Shown one piece after another: positions 53,930-62,758 of a stretch of DNA of 64,000 nt (its first letter is position 1; each line of letters starts with the position of its first letter). The position numbers were made by a program, and so were the translations under genes. Under the pieces are notes generated by a model. It searched no databases, was not told the origin of the DNA, and was given only the letters and a program-made list of their open reading frames with translations. The stretch is from a bacterium (GTDB taxonomy: Bacteria > SZUA-182 > DTGQ01), in the NCBI GenBank assembly GCA_040755755.1, contig JBFLZW010000042.1:21550-85549 (forward strand), given 5' to 3'.

Positions 53930-54912
53930 GCGCTGCTTTCCGGCGGAGGATAACTGGCAGGAGGGGGGCAGTGATGGGACTGCTCTGCCTGGCTCCAGCT
54001 TTTTTTCTGTGGACAGGAGGCGGCAGGTCGGCATGTGCCCTGGAAATTATCACCGCCAGGCACCTGTTCGATATCCAGAAAAATGCTGTCTCTCCTCCTC
54101 TTGACCAGCCAAGTGCCGTAGCTGTTGATCCGCAAAACAGGATTTGGGTTCTGGACGGAGTCAATGGCCGTCTGGTGGGGTTCTCATATAGTGGAAAGTA
54201 CCTGACCCAGTTTGGGAAAAAAGGAAGCGGGCGCGGGGAATTCAAATCCCCGCTGGGCCTGATGATCGATCCCCAGGGCCGCATCTATGTAGCTGATTCC
54301 AAAAATCACCGGATTCAGGTATTTGATGATGGCGGGAATCCGCTCTCGGAAGTTTTTCTTTCCCCCGATAAATACGGATCTTTGGCTGATCCTACCGATA
54401 TTGCCTGGGATGAGGGAAGGAAGCAGTTTGTGATTGTCGACAACGATAATCACCGGCTTCTTATCTATAACCAGGAGTTTAAGCTGGCGGGTGAAGTCGG
54501 TGGGGTCGGCTATGAAAACGGGAAATTCCGCTACCCCTATACCGTGTGTCTGGATAAATCGGGAAATATGTATGTCACGGATGTCATTAACACCAGAGTA
54601 CAGGTCCATTCTTCCAAGGGAGAATACATCCGCAGCATCGGTGAATGGGGTATTGAAAAGGGTCAGTTCTTCCGGCCCCAGTCGATTTGCATGGATCGGA
54701 AGGGAAGGGTCTTTGTCGGTGAAAACTATGTCAAGATCGGTTTGATTCAGGTTTTTGATCAGCAGGGGAATTTCCTTGGCGTAATCGGAGATTCCTCAAA
54801 GAATGAAATTCGTTTTCAGGTGCCAGCGGATATCTTTATTGATCAGCAGGACCGGTTGTATGTCGTTCAGATGTATACCAGTACGATCAGCGTTTATTCA
54901 CTTGATAAATAA
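53926..54912 (+). CDS. Secreted NHL-repeat beta-propeller protein
   Basis: 328 residues, with a twin-arginine-rich N-terminus (RRRITGRRGAVMGLLCLAP) and signal cleavage near ACA-LEI. Six NHL blades (QPSAVAVDPQNRIWVLDGVN, SPLGLMIDPQGRIYVADSKN, YPYTVCLDKSGNMYVTDVIN). It is the third NHL propeller of the cluster and similar in layout to those at 18.6 and 21.1 kb. It is translationally coupled to the trihaem subunit gene and lies 13 bases before the 28-haem cytochrome. Confidence 0.83.
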   Translation: MSAAFRRRITGRRGAVMGLLCLAPAFFLWTGGGRSACALEIITARHLFDIQKNAVSPPLDQPSAVAVDPQNRIWVLDGVNGRLVGFSYSGKYLTQFGKKGSGRGEFKSPLGLMIDPQGRIYVADSKNHRIQVFDDGGNPLSEVFLSPDKYGSLADPTDIAWDEGRKQFVIVDNDNHRLLIYNQEFKLAGEVGGVGYENGKFRYPYTVCLDKSGNMYVTDVINTRVQVHSSKGEYIRSIGEWGIEKGQFFRPQSICMDRKGRVFVGENYVKIGLIQVFDQQGNFLGVIGDSSKNEIRFQVPADIFIDQQDRLYVVQMYTSTISVYSLDK

Positions 54913-54925
54913 AGAAATTTTGCCA

Positions 54926-57900
54926 ATGTTCCAATACCTGTCAGCACGGGCTCGTGGATCGCTTCTATCATCCCCTGGCCTGATAATTATCGGTTTTCTC
55001 CTTCTCCAGATAGGTTTTGCCGCAAAAGCCTCTGGGCAGATGGTTCCCAACTCCGCCAAGGAGTGCGCTATCTGTCATTTTCGCTGGATGGACCAGTTTT
55101 ATTTCGAAGGCCGAGGCACTGACCTGGTCGAGTATCAGAAGGAGCGGGATGCGGCCGATGAGATGATGTGCTATAGCTGCCATAACGGCATCCTGGTCGA
55201 CTCGCGGGAGCGGTTCTGGGCCAGGAGAGGGCACCGGGTGAACATGGTGCCTTCGGACAGGGTTTCCATCCCGCCGGAGATGCCTCTTGATGAAAAAAGG
55301 CAGGTTGTCTGCGGCACCTGCCATACGGCTCATGGGGTAGCCGATGAGCTGCGGTATCAGCAAACGATCTATCTCCGGTTCCCAAACCGGAATTCCGAGA
55401 TCTGCATCAAATGTCACATCGATAAAATCGGCGGACCGAAGGAAGGGAATCATCCGATCGATGTCAATTCATTGCCGATACCGGCCAGAATCCTGGAGAA
55501 TTATGGACGGGCTGGGGTAAAAAAGGATGCGGTGATCTGTGAGACCTGTCATACCGTGCATGGAAGTACGGATAAAAACCTCCTGGTCATTCCCAGCAAA
55601 GCGGATGGCGAGTATAATGCTCTTTTGTGTGAGTCCTGCCATACCAACAACCCCAGTATGAAGGGGAAAGGGGTTGGGATGGGCACTCACCCGGTCGATA
55701 TCACTTCTCAACTGAAGATGCCGAAAAAATGGAGCGGAGGATCACCCCTTATCACAGGAGGGGAAAATCAAATAATCTGCCTGACCTGTCATTCCCCCCA
55801 TAAGGCAGCGAAGGAGACTTCGATTCTGGCCAAAGGTGCGAAATCGCCGATCTGCATCGAATGCCATAAGCAAGAAAACCTGGTGGCCAGGACCGAGCAT
55901 GACCTTACCTTATCCGCTCCGGCAGAGCTGAGCTCGGAAAGCAAAGCAGGCATGCAGACAGGAATCTGCGGCTCCTGTCATTGGCCGCACAATGCCCAGG
56001 AGTTTCGCCTCTGGTCACGGCCCGTATCCGGCCTCAAAGGTGATCCCGGCTCGAAAATGTGCGCAAGCTGCCACAACGAGAAAGCCTGCGGCCAGAAGAA
56101 ACTGGTTGGAACCTATAGCCATCCTGTCATGCGGGATATTGCCAAAGTGAAAGGAAAGGCCGATTTTCCCACCTATGACGAGCAGGGCAAGCCTTGTGCT
56201 CAGGGAGTGCAGGGCAAAATCCTGTGCACAACCTGCCACAATCCCCATCAGTGGGACCCCCGGAAGAAAGAGTGCGGTCCGGGAGAAATGGTCGAGGGCG
56301 GGCAGGAGACCAGCTTCCTTCGCATGGCGAATGATAATAATTCCTCTTTTTGTCTGGCCTGTCACCAGACCCAGAAATCGGTAGTCGAGACCGAGCATGA
56401 CCTTCGCATTACCGCCAAAGATGAAGTGAACTCGCTGGGGCAAAAATGCTCGGAATCCGGGCCATGCAGCTCCTGCCATGCAGTGCACAGAGCTCAGGGT
56501 AATAAGCTCTGGGCCCGGCTGCTCCCCCAGGCCCAGGATCCGGTCAGCGCATATTGCGAAAGCTGCCACCGGGAGAAACTCTGTGCGGAGAAAAAACTGA
56601 CCGGTACTTATACCCATCCGGTTACGGTCGATATCAAGCTGGCTGACGATAAAACCACTCTCCCCCTCTTTGACAAGACGGGCTATGCATCGGCTCAGGG
56701 CCGTCTTGTCTCCTGCGCCACCTGCCACAATGTTCATCAGTGGAATCCCGCACAAAGCGACAAAGGACCGGGGAAGAACCTCGAAGGAGATGGCAAGGAC
56801 AGTTTTCTCCGGATTGCGAACGACAGTGAATCCACGCTCTGCCTGGACTGCCATAAGAAACAGCAATATGTGGCCAAAACCGATCACGATATGCGGTTTA
56901 TGGCAGCCAAGGAAAAAAATCAGGCCGGAGATCTGCCCCGCAAATCCGGCGTCTGCGGTGCCTGCCACCTGGCCCACAATGGGACATCGATCCTGATGTT
57001 TGCCAAGGCACCCGATGGTCAGGGCGATCTTGCCAATCAACTGTGCATCACCTGCCATAAAGAGAAGGGGTGTGGAGAGAAGAAGATAATTACTGCTCAT
57101 ACTCACCCCATGAATAAAGGGATTCAGGATGCCGACGGCCAGACCATGCTTCCCCTGTATGCACCCGATGGTTCCAGGCAGCCGACGGGAAAGGTTGCCT
57201 GCGCCTCCTGCCATGCCGTTCACCAGTGGTCGCCGTCGGAACAGGCGGTTGGAACCGGGGAAAACAGGGAGGGCACAGCACAGAACAGCTTCCTTCGGCT
57301 GCCCATGCTGCCTGAGCCTGCCCTGTGCGCGGATTGCCACCAGAAAGAGTGCCGGGTAGCGAACACCGATCATGATCTTCGGCTGGTAGCCGAGGGAGAG
57401 AAGAATGTGCATAATCAGACAGTCGGTGAATCGGGAATCTGCTCGGCCTGTCACCTGGTTCATAATGCGCCCCTCAGCAATCTGTGGGCCAGGGAGCTTC
57501 CCCTTATAGCCGGCAGTCTGACCAGCCAGGAATGCGTCAGTTGCCACAGCCAGGGGAAAGTAGGCGAGAAAAAGGTGATCGTCGATTTCTCTCATCCCGT
57601 GGATATCCGTCCGGCAGACAAAGAGATCACCACCAGCCTGCCGCTCTATACTCCTGCCGGAGCGGTTGAAAAATCAGCCAATGGCCTTTTGACCTGCACA
57701 AGCTGCCATAATCCCCACCTCTGGGCACCTGAGGTGGTGCCAGGCTCCGAACGACACAGCGAGCCTCCTGCAAAAGCGAAAACACCCGGCAAGGCAAAGG
57801 CAGCCCAGGTGAAGAATCAGGAAGGGGATATCCATACCAGTTTTCTCAGGCTGGACGAACAGCCGAAAGAGAATCTGTGTACGGATTGCCATAAGGATAA

Positions 57901-58543
57901 AAAGTACACCTGCCAGAGTGAGCACGATCTGAGCCTCTTTGCCAGACAGGAAACCAATATCCAGGGCCATACCGTAGCCCAATCCGGCGTATGCTCCGCC
58001 TGTCACCTGGTGCATAACGGTCCATTCAAGTCCCTGCTCTGGGCAAAACAGTTGCCGCCGGAGAAGGATTTCATGCTGGGTACCTGCCTGTCCTGCCATG
58101 ACAAGGGAAAATGTGCAGCGGAAAAAGGCGTTTTCATCGGCCTCCATCCCAGCTCTTTTGTCTATACCGGGAAGATAACCCAGTTCCGCCGGATGGGAGA
58201 GACGGATTATAAAACGTATTTTCCTCTCTACGATAAGCAGGGCAAGAAATCCCCGGTGGGTTTTGTAACCTGCACCACCTGCCATACCGCCCACCAGTGG
58301 GACCCTGAATCCAGGGAATATCCCTATTCGGGAAAGAACATCGAAGGGGACCCCCGGAACAGCTTCCTGCGCAACAGCGGTTCGGACTTTTCCATCTGCC
58401 TGGATTGCCACGGATTTGAAGCCATGCTCAAGTACAAGAACTATCATGTTCCTTCCGAGTGGCATCAAAAATACTGGCGACCGGGACAGGATGTGAAACC
58501 GACAGACAATACCAACACGATCGAGAGGAAACCTGTACCGTAA
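54926..58543 (+). CDS. 28-haem modular cytochrome c
   Basis: 1205 residues from the ATG at 54926, which begins the signal peptide (SPGLIIIGFLLLQIGFAAKA). There are 28 CXXCH motifs, all canonical. After a start region with eight sites, units of ~165-190 residues repeat about five times. Each has CxxCH then TEHDL or TDHDL, a GICSACHLVHN-type site, LWARxLP, a CxxCH followed by GEKK-type residues, HPV, LPLYxxxG, a CxxCHNxHQW-type site and SFLRxxN. No lipobox or C-terminal anchor is visible, so it is secreted or periplasmic. It ends the cytochrome cluster; a strong palindrome follows 40 bases later. Confidence 0.9.
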   Translation: MFQYLSARARGSLLSSPGLIIIGFLLLQIGFAAKASGQMVPNSAKECAICHFRWMDQFYFEGRGTDLVEYQKERDAADEMMCYSCHNGILVDSRERFWARRGHRVNMVPSDRVSIPPEMPLDEKRQVVCGTCHTAHGVADELRYQQTIYLRFPNRNSEICIKCHIDKIGGPKEGNHPIDVNSLPIPARILENYGRAGVKKDAVICETCHTVHGSTDKNLLVIPSKADGEYNALLCESCHTNNPSMKGKGVGMGTHPVDITSQLKMPKKWSGGSPLITGGENQIICLTCHSPHKAAKETSILAKGAKSPICIECHKQENLVARTEHDLTLSAPAELSSESKAGMQTGICGSCHWPHNAQEFRLWSRPVSGLKGDPGSKMCASCHNEKACGQKKLVGTYSHPVMRDIAKVKGKADFPTYDEQGKPCAQGVQGKILCTTCHNPHQWDPRKKECGPGEMVEGGQETSFLRMANDNNSSFCLACHQTQKSVVETEHDLRITAKDEVNSLGQKCSESGPCSSCHAVHRAQGNKLWARLLPQAQDPVSAYCESCHREKLCAEKKLTGTYTHPVTVDIKLADDKTTLPLFDKTGYASAQGRLVSCATCHNVHQWNPAQSDKGPGKNLEGDGKDSFLRIANDSESTLCLDCHKKQQYVAKTDHDMRFMAAKEKNQAGDLPRKSGVCGACHLAHNGTSILMFAKAPDGQGDLANQLCITCHKEKGCGEKKIITAHTHPMNKGIQDADGQTMLPLYAPDGSRQPTGKVACASCHAVHQWSPSEQAVGTGENREGTAQNSFLRLPMLPEPALCADCHQKECRVANTDHDLRLVAEGEKNVHNQTVGESGICSACHLVHNAPLSNLWARELPLIAGSLTSQECVSCHSQGKVGEKKVIVDFSHPVDIRPADKEITTSLPLYTPAGAVEKSANGLLTCTSCHNPHLWAPEVVPGSERHSEPPAKAKTPGKAKAAQVKNQEGDIHTSFLRLDEQPKENLCTDCHKDKKYTCQSEHDLSLFARQETNIQGHTVAQSGVCSACHLVHNGPFKSLLWAKQLPPEKDFMLGTCLSCHDKGKCAAEKGVFIGLHPSSFVYTGKITQFRRMGETDYKTYFPLYDKQGKKSPVGFVTCTTCHTAHQWDPESREYPYSGKNIEGDPRNSFLRNSGSDFSICLDCHGFEAMLKYKNYHVPSEWHQKYWRPGQDVKPTDNTNTIERKPVP

Positions 58544-58582
58544 GGCATATTCCCTTTTCAAGAGAATGGTAGGTACAGAAAA

Positions 58583-58626
58583 AAATACAAAGGACACCAC
58601 AGAGCTCTGTGGTGTCCTTTGTATTT
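58583..58626. terminator. Perfect 44-bp palindrome after the cytochrome cluster
   Basis: The sequence is its own reverse complement across 44 bases, centred on GAGCTC at 58602-58607, flanked by A-rich DNA on the left and ending in ATTT. It would form a very stable hairpin in either transcript and sits right after the last cytochrome gene, so a bidirectional terminator is likely. The 317-base gap to the TolC gene holds this, the inverted repeat at 58719-58787 and no gene. Confidence 0.6.
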
Positions 58627-58718
58627 CCCCTTGTTTTTGGTCTTTCCTGAACAGGATATAAAAGATAAATGCTCATTATGGGATAAATGGCACATATCCG
58701 ATAGGATGGAATGATGAT

Positions 58719-58787
58719 CTCCCGCAGAGACGCGGGGGCGCAGAGAACGAAAATGATATCCTCTGCGTCTCAGCGTCTCTGCGGGAG
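58719..58787. repeat. Inverted repeat of the CGCAGAGACGC type
   Basis: 15-base arms CTCCCGCAGAGACGC (58719-58733) and GCGTCTCTGCGGGAG (58773-58787) enclose 39 bases that contain further CGCAGAG/CTCTGCG pairing. Sequences of this wording are scattered in many environmental genomes as small palindromic intergenic repeats. It probably has no coding role. Confidence 0.6.
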
Positions 58788-58860
58788 AAATACCAATAAA
58801 TGACAGCACTGCTGTGTTATCTTTCCCATAAGAGCGAAGATAATTTCTGAGCAAACAACC

Positions 58861-60246
58861 ATGAAGAATCCTTTTCCTTTAGCCGTGGTATTCATGCTCA
58901 TCATATTCAGCGGCATGAGCTGGGCGCAGGCACCTGCTTCGCAGGTACCCATCTCCCTGTCTGAGGCGATCAATCGTGCAGTACAAGCACACCCGGAAAT
59001 ATCGATAGCCGAAAAAGACCGGAAAAAGTCCCTCGCTGCCCTTAAAAAGGCCCGGTCTTCACGGTTTCCGGAAGTGGATTTTGTCGTTGAGAATCGCTAT
59101 ACCAGGACTATCGAGAAATTCGAGCCGGTCAAGATACATCTGACTTTCGAGAACGGGATTGACCAGGTCTTTTCCCCCACCAAGGATGTTCCCGAATACC
59201 AGAGTGAAATATCGGTTCAGGCCAGGGAGCTGCTCTTTACCGGCGGGCGTATTACTTCTCAGATTAATGCGGCCAGGGCCGGGATCAGGACTACTGAACA
59301 GGAAAAAATCACTGCCCGGCGGAAGGTGATACTGGCAACTATCAGGGCCTATTGGGAATTGAAACGGGCACAGGAGATATTCCTCGTCGATTCCGAGAAA
59401 GTCGAACATGCGGAGGATATCCTGAAATCAGCCGAGAGCCGGTATGCACAAGGGGCCATCACAGGGCTTGAGAAAGAGAAAGCAGCGGTGGATTTCATCA
59501 ATCATCAGGGTGATCTTGTGCAGTCTCAGACAGCGAGAAAAATTGCTGAAGATAGCCTATGGCTGGAGATGGGCCTCCTGAAAGTCGAAAAACCCGGAGG
59601 ATCACTCTATGCGCAGGATGAGCCATCCTTTTATCCGGTGACTTATACTCATGAGGAGCTTGAACAGGGCATCCGTACAGCCCTTTCCCTTCGTCCGGAG
59701 ATGCAATCCATCACCGCGAGTATTGAAGCCAAAGAAGCGGAAGTAGGAGTAGCCAGGGCAGGCTATTACCCGCAGGTTGACCTGTTCGGACGGTATAGCT
59801 GGATCGGATATGGCAGAGAGGATGCAGGTGAGGCATTTGAAGACCTTGCCCGGAATTACTGGATGGTAGGGGTGAACCTCACCCTCAATCTTTTTGAGGG
59901 ATTTGCGACCGAGAGCAGGATCGAGGAGGGGAAAGCGGTACTGGCGGGTTCTTTGCTTGAACAGGAGAAAATGCGCCAGTCCATAATTCATCAGGTGCGG
60001 GAAGCATATAATTCCTTGATTGGCGCTGGAGAAAGAGTTACCATATTCCAGAAGAATGTTGCTTTGGCCGGGGTGAACCTGGATACAGCCAAGAAGCGGT
60101 TTGCTCTGGGCGCAGCCACCATTCATGAAGTTGCAGAGTATAATGTCAGTATGGCTGAGACGAGAAAAAAATATATCAATGCCCTCATGGATTATGAGTT
60201 GGCCAGGGCCGAGCTGAAATGGGCCAGGGGGGAGGCGCTGCCGTGA
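58861..60246 (+). CDS. TolC-family outer membrane efflux protein
   Basis: 461 residues. The signal peptide (FPLAVVFMLIIFSGMSWAQA) precedes two OEP repeats: ISLSEAINRAVQAHPEISIA, then RPEMQSITASIEAKEAEVGV and ARAGYYPQVDLFGRYSWIG in the second half. It has the long alpha-helical coil regions typical of TolC. It forms the outer-membrane channel of a tripartite exporter. The stop overlaps the GTG of the HlyD-like gene (GTGA). Confidence 0.9.
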   Translation: MKNPFPLAVVFMLIIFSGMSWAQAPASQVPISLSEAINRAVQAHPEISIAEKDRKKSLAALKKARSSRFPEVDFVVENRYTRTIEKFEPVKIHLTFENGIDQVFSPTKDVPEYQSEISVQARELLFTGGRITSQINAARAGIRTTEQEKITARRKVILATIRAYWELKRAQEIFLVDSEKVEHAEDILKSAESRYAQGAITGLEKEKAAVDFINHQGDLVQSQTARKIAEDSLWLEMGLLKVEKPGGSLYAQDEPSFYPVTYTHEELEQGIRTALSLRPEMQSITASIEAKEAEVGVARAGYYPQVDLFGRYSWIGYGREDAGEAFEDLARNYWMVGVNLTLNLFEGFATESRIEEGKAVLAGSLLEQEKMRQSIIHQVREAYNSLIGAGERVTIFQKNVALAGVNLDTAKKRFALGAATIHEVAEYNVSMAETRKKYINALMDYELARAELKWARGEALP

Positions 60247-61532
60247 AGAAACTAATCTTTTTTATCACCCTGGCAGCTATAGTTGTGGCAGGCACCATCC
60301 TGGTCATAGGTAAGACCTCCAATTTACCCACTATTGAGATCGTCAAGGTAGAGCGGAAGGATATCAGCGACTATATCAAGGCTACCGGCAGAGTTGAGGC
60401 CGTAGTCGAAAAGGTTATCCGGGCGGAGGAAGAGGGGAAAATCCTACAGTTAGTCAAGGAGGAAGGCGATACGGTCAAGACCGGCGAAGAACTGGTGCGT
60501 TTTGATTTAGCCGATATCGACGATGCCGTGGCCAGGGCCAGGCTTGAGATCGAGCAGGTGCAGATTGCCATGCGCCTCGTGAGGATGAAACTCGATGCTT
60601 CGGAGCGTACCTATGAGGACCCTGCGGAGCGTGAATCCTATTTGAAGGACCGCGAGGATGGATACCGGCAGGCAGCCCTGAGTAAGGAGGCTGCTGAGCG
60701 GGAGGTGAACATTGCCCGCGAGCTGTATGCAATACAGGCTGAATCTCTCCTCGATCTCAAGACCAAGGAAGACCGTTTGAAAAAGGCAACCATCGACCTT
60801 CAGCAGGCTGAGCGTGAGCTTGAGGAAGCACGGAAGTATTCTGCCGACAAGGAACAGTCGGGCATTAATCTGTCTGCCCTCAAGACAGAGTATGAGAAGG
60901 CAGCCAATCAGAAGAAATTGGCTGAGGTCAACTTGAGAGAGCTTCTCCGAAAACGGGAGCGGCTTTCTCCCATTGCTCCTTTCAACGGACGGGTAACGAT
61001 GTGCGATTTGAAAGAGGGAATGATCGTCACCACAGGACAGCCCCTTATGACCATTGCCGATACCGGACATCTGCGGGTGCGCGCTGAGATCGATGAATTG
61101 GACGCGGGACGCCTGAAGGAGGCACAGGAGGCGGTGATCACCTTTGGTGCCTTCTCCGACCGTACCTTTCCCGGCAGAGTGAGCCGGGTTTCACCGCAGG
61201 CCCGGATCAAGGGCGAGCGGACCGTTGTCGAGACCATTATCCTGCTGGCTGAGGGTACAGAGCTGCTGAAAATTGCCAATCAGGTGGATATTAAAATCAT
61301 CCGGGAGAAAAAGCGCAATGTTCCGGTTCTTCCTCTTGCCGCCATACAGCGGGAAACACCGCCTTTTGTCTGGCTCCACCACGGCGGTATCGCCAGAAAG
61401 ATGGAAGTGGGCCTGGGGCTGTCCGATGTGGACTCCATCGAGATCGTTCAAGGGCTGAAGGAGGGCGACGAGGTGATTATCTCAAGCAGCAGGCCCCTCC
61501 GGGATGGGGAAAAGGTAAGAGCGCAAGAGTGA
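60243..61532 (+). CDS. HlyD/MacA-type periplasmic adaptor protein
   Basis: 429 residues from the GTG at 60243, which begins the N-terminal anchor KKLIFFITLAAIVVAGTILV. A lipoyl half-domain (IRAEEEGKILQLVKEEGDTV) is followed by a long coiled coil (~90-235), the second lipoyl half (LSPIAPFNGRVTMCDLKEGM) and beta-barrel and membrane-proximal domains (VEVGLGLSDVDSIEI-like stretch near the end). It should join TolC to an inner-membrane transporter, as MacA does. Confidence 0.9.
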   Translation: MKKLIFFITLAAIVVAGTILVIGKTSNLPTIEIVKVERKDISDYIKATGRVEAVVEKVIRAEEEGKILQLVKEEGDTVKTGEELVRFDLADIDDAVARARLEIEQVQIAMRLVRMKLDASERTYEDPAERESYLKDREDGYRQAALSKEAAEREVNIARELYAIQAESLLDLKTKEDRLKKATIDLQQAERELEEARKYSADKEQSGINLSALKTEYEKAANQKKLAEVNLRELLRKRERLSPIAPFNGRVTMCDLKEGMIVTTGQPLMTIADTGHLRVRAEIDELDAGRLKEAQEAVITFGAFSDRTFPGRVSRVSPQARIKGERTVVETIILLAEGTELLKIANQVDIKIIREKKRNVPVLPLAAIQRETPPFVWLHHGGIARKMEVGLGLSDVDSIEIVQGLKEGDEVIISSSRPLRDGEKVRAQE

Positions 61533-61533
61533 C

Positions 61534-61568
61534 CAGTGGTCAGTGGTCAGTGGTGAGTGGTCGGTGGT
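61534..61568 (+). repeat. Five-copy 7-bp tandem repeat upstream of the ABC ATPase
   Basis: CAGTGGT three times, then GAGTGGT and CGGTGGT, head to tail. It lies between the HlyD-like stop and the ATPase start. Length variation here could alter spacing or readthrough, but that is speculation. Confidence 0.8.
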
Positions 61569-61581
61569 CAGAGGAAACATC

Positions 61582-62259
61582 ATGATATGCTTGGAGGACA
61601 TCAGTCGGACTTATGCCATGAAATCAGGGCTGGTGTATGCCCTCAGCAGGGTCAGCCTCTCGATTGAGCGAGGTGAATTTGTGGCGGTGATGGGGCCGTC
61701 CGGTTCCGGCAAGTCCACGTTGATGAATATTATCGGCTGCCTCGACCGGCCTACGTCGGGCCGGTATTATCTCGAAGATGTCGATGTTTCTCAATTGAGC
61801 GACAATGACCTTGCCGCAGTCAGAAACCGGAAAATCGGCTTTGTCTTCCAGAATTATAACCTGCTGCCCAGGATGACTATTCTGAAAAACGTCGAGCTGG
61901 CACTGATGTATGCAGGGCATCCGCGAGGTGCCAGGCGGGAGGCGACTGCCAGAGCGGCGCTTGAGGCCGTAGGTCTGGCCCAGAGGGTGATTCACAGGCC
62001 ATACGAGCTATCGGGAGGCCAGCAGCAGCGGGCAGCCATCGCCAGGGCACTGGCTACGGATCCTGCGCTGCTGCTTGCTGATGAGCCCACCGGCAGCCTT
62101 GATTCAGCCACGGGAGAGGAGATAATGCATATCTTTTGTGAGCTGAACAGGAAAGGAAAGACCATTCTCCTCGTTACCCACGAGCAGGCCATGACCAGGT
62201 ATGTGCACCGCATCGTCCGGTTGAAGGACGGCTGTATCAACCGGGAGGCCGGCAGGTAG
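61582..62259 (+). CDS. ABC transporter ATP-binding protein (MacB/LolD type)
   Basis: 225 residues from the ATG at 61582 (AGAGGA seven bases upstream); the open frame further upstream runs through the tandem repeat. Walker [14 protein letters not shown]-loop [13 protein letters not shown], signature [15 protein letters not shown], Walker [14 protein letters not shown] and switch LLVTHE. It is of the MacB/LolD/FtsE class, which needs an FtsX-type permease. None follows: the next 1.7 kb hold a broken ORF6N gene and unrelated sequence. Either the permease gene was lost or it lies elsewhere. Confidence 0.93.
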   Translation: MICLEDISRTYAMKSGLVYALSRVSLSIERGEFVAVMGPSGSGKSTLMNIIGCLDRPTSGRYYLEDVDVSQLSDNDLAAVRNRKIGFVFQNYNLLPRMTILKNVELALMYAGHPRGARREATARAALEAVGLAQRVIHRPYELSGGQQQRAAIARALATDPALLLADEPTGSLDSATGEEIMHIFCELNRKGKTILLVTHEQAMTRYVHRIVRLKDGCINREAGR

Positions 62260-62321
62260 TCGCTTCATCAGTTCGAGAGATATGGTTTGAGGTACCGCTT
62301 CTATCGGAAGGAGTAATCTTT

Positions 62322-62620
62322 ATGAATTCAAGAGTTGATTCCACAAGAGGCAATACAAAGCAAGATCCTCTTTCTCAGAGGAAAAAGGGTAATGCTTGCT
62401 GGATAGTGACTTGGCTATGCTGTATGAAGTGCCTACAAAAAGGTTCAATGAGCAGGTAAAAAGGAACATCAAAAGGTTTCTGGAAGAGTTCATGTTCCAG
62501 CTTACAAAAGAAGAGCTTGAAAGTTTGAGGTCGCAAATTGCGACCTCAAAAAGAGGTGGTCGGAGATACTTACCTTATGCTTTTACTGAGCATGCACGAG
62601 TTCTGGGGGTCAGCCCTTGA
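62322..62620 (+). pseudogene. Broken ORF6N-domain gene
   Basis: The intact part reads LDSDLAMLYEVPTKRFNEQV, KRNIKRFLEEFMFQLTKEEL and GRRYLPYAFTEHARVLG, an ORF6N domain known from phage antirepressor-like and KilA-N-related proteins. The preceding part of the domain (IPQEAIQSKILFLRGKRVM) lies in another frame; about four extra bases near 62394-62398 shift it. A second shift seems needed near 62325 to reach the ATG at 62322, which has an AAGGAG ribosome site. The C-terminal part is missing because a long hairpin begins in the last codons. Confidence 0.7.
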
Positions 62621-62662
62621 AATTTGACATCCTTTATTTGTCAAATTTCAAGGGCTGACCCC
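62606..62662. repeat. 24-bp inverted repeat hairpin (transposon- or REP-like) ending the ORF6N gene
   Basis: Arms at 62606-62629 and 62639-62662 are perfect reverse complements around a 9-base loop. The wording GGGGTCAGCCCTTGAAATTT resembles hairpins that I recall accompanying Y1/REP-associated transposases in environmental bacteria. No transposase gene is next to it, so it would be a non-autonomous copy. Confidence 0.6.
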
Positions 62663-62671
62663 AATGGGCCC

Positions 62672-62696
62672 CTATGCATGGTAGTCTCCCAATCAA
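62672..62696. repeat. 25-bp direct repeat, downstream copy
   Basis: Identical to 63483-63507. Read on the minus strand it contains a GGGAG ribosome site and an ATG, i.e. the start region of the secreted-protein gene. It may be the 5' scar of a second copy of that gene, cut off by the hairpin at 62606-62662. Confidence 0.75.
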
Positions 62697-62758
62697 ACGC
62701 TCACCGCAAAGCCTGGGGGCAGGCATTGAATTATACGATTGGGAAATAAATCCATAAT

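Noticed and set aside
56015-57595. A 526-codon minus-strand open frame
   Set aside because: It is the antisense shadow of the 28-haem cytochrome; the repeated CXXCH codons keep the opposite strand open. No domain is recognisable.
62691-62732. Part of a c-di-GMP-I (GEMM) riboswitch, because of CCGCAAAGCCTGGGGGCAGG
   Set aside because: The upstream half of the motif (GCAAACC-type strand and P1 pairing) is absent and there is no gene directly downstream on that strand.
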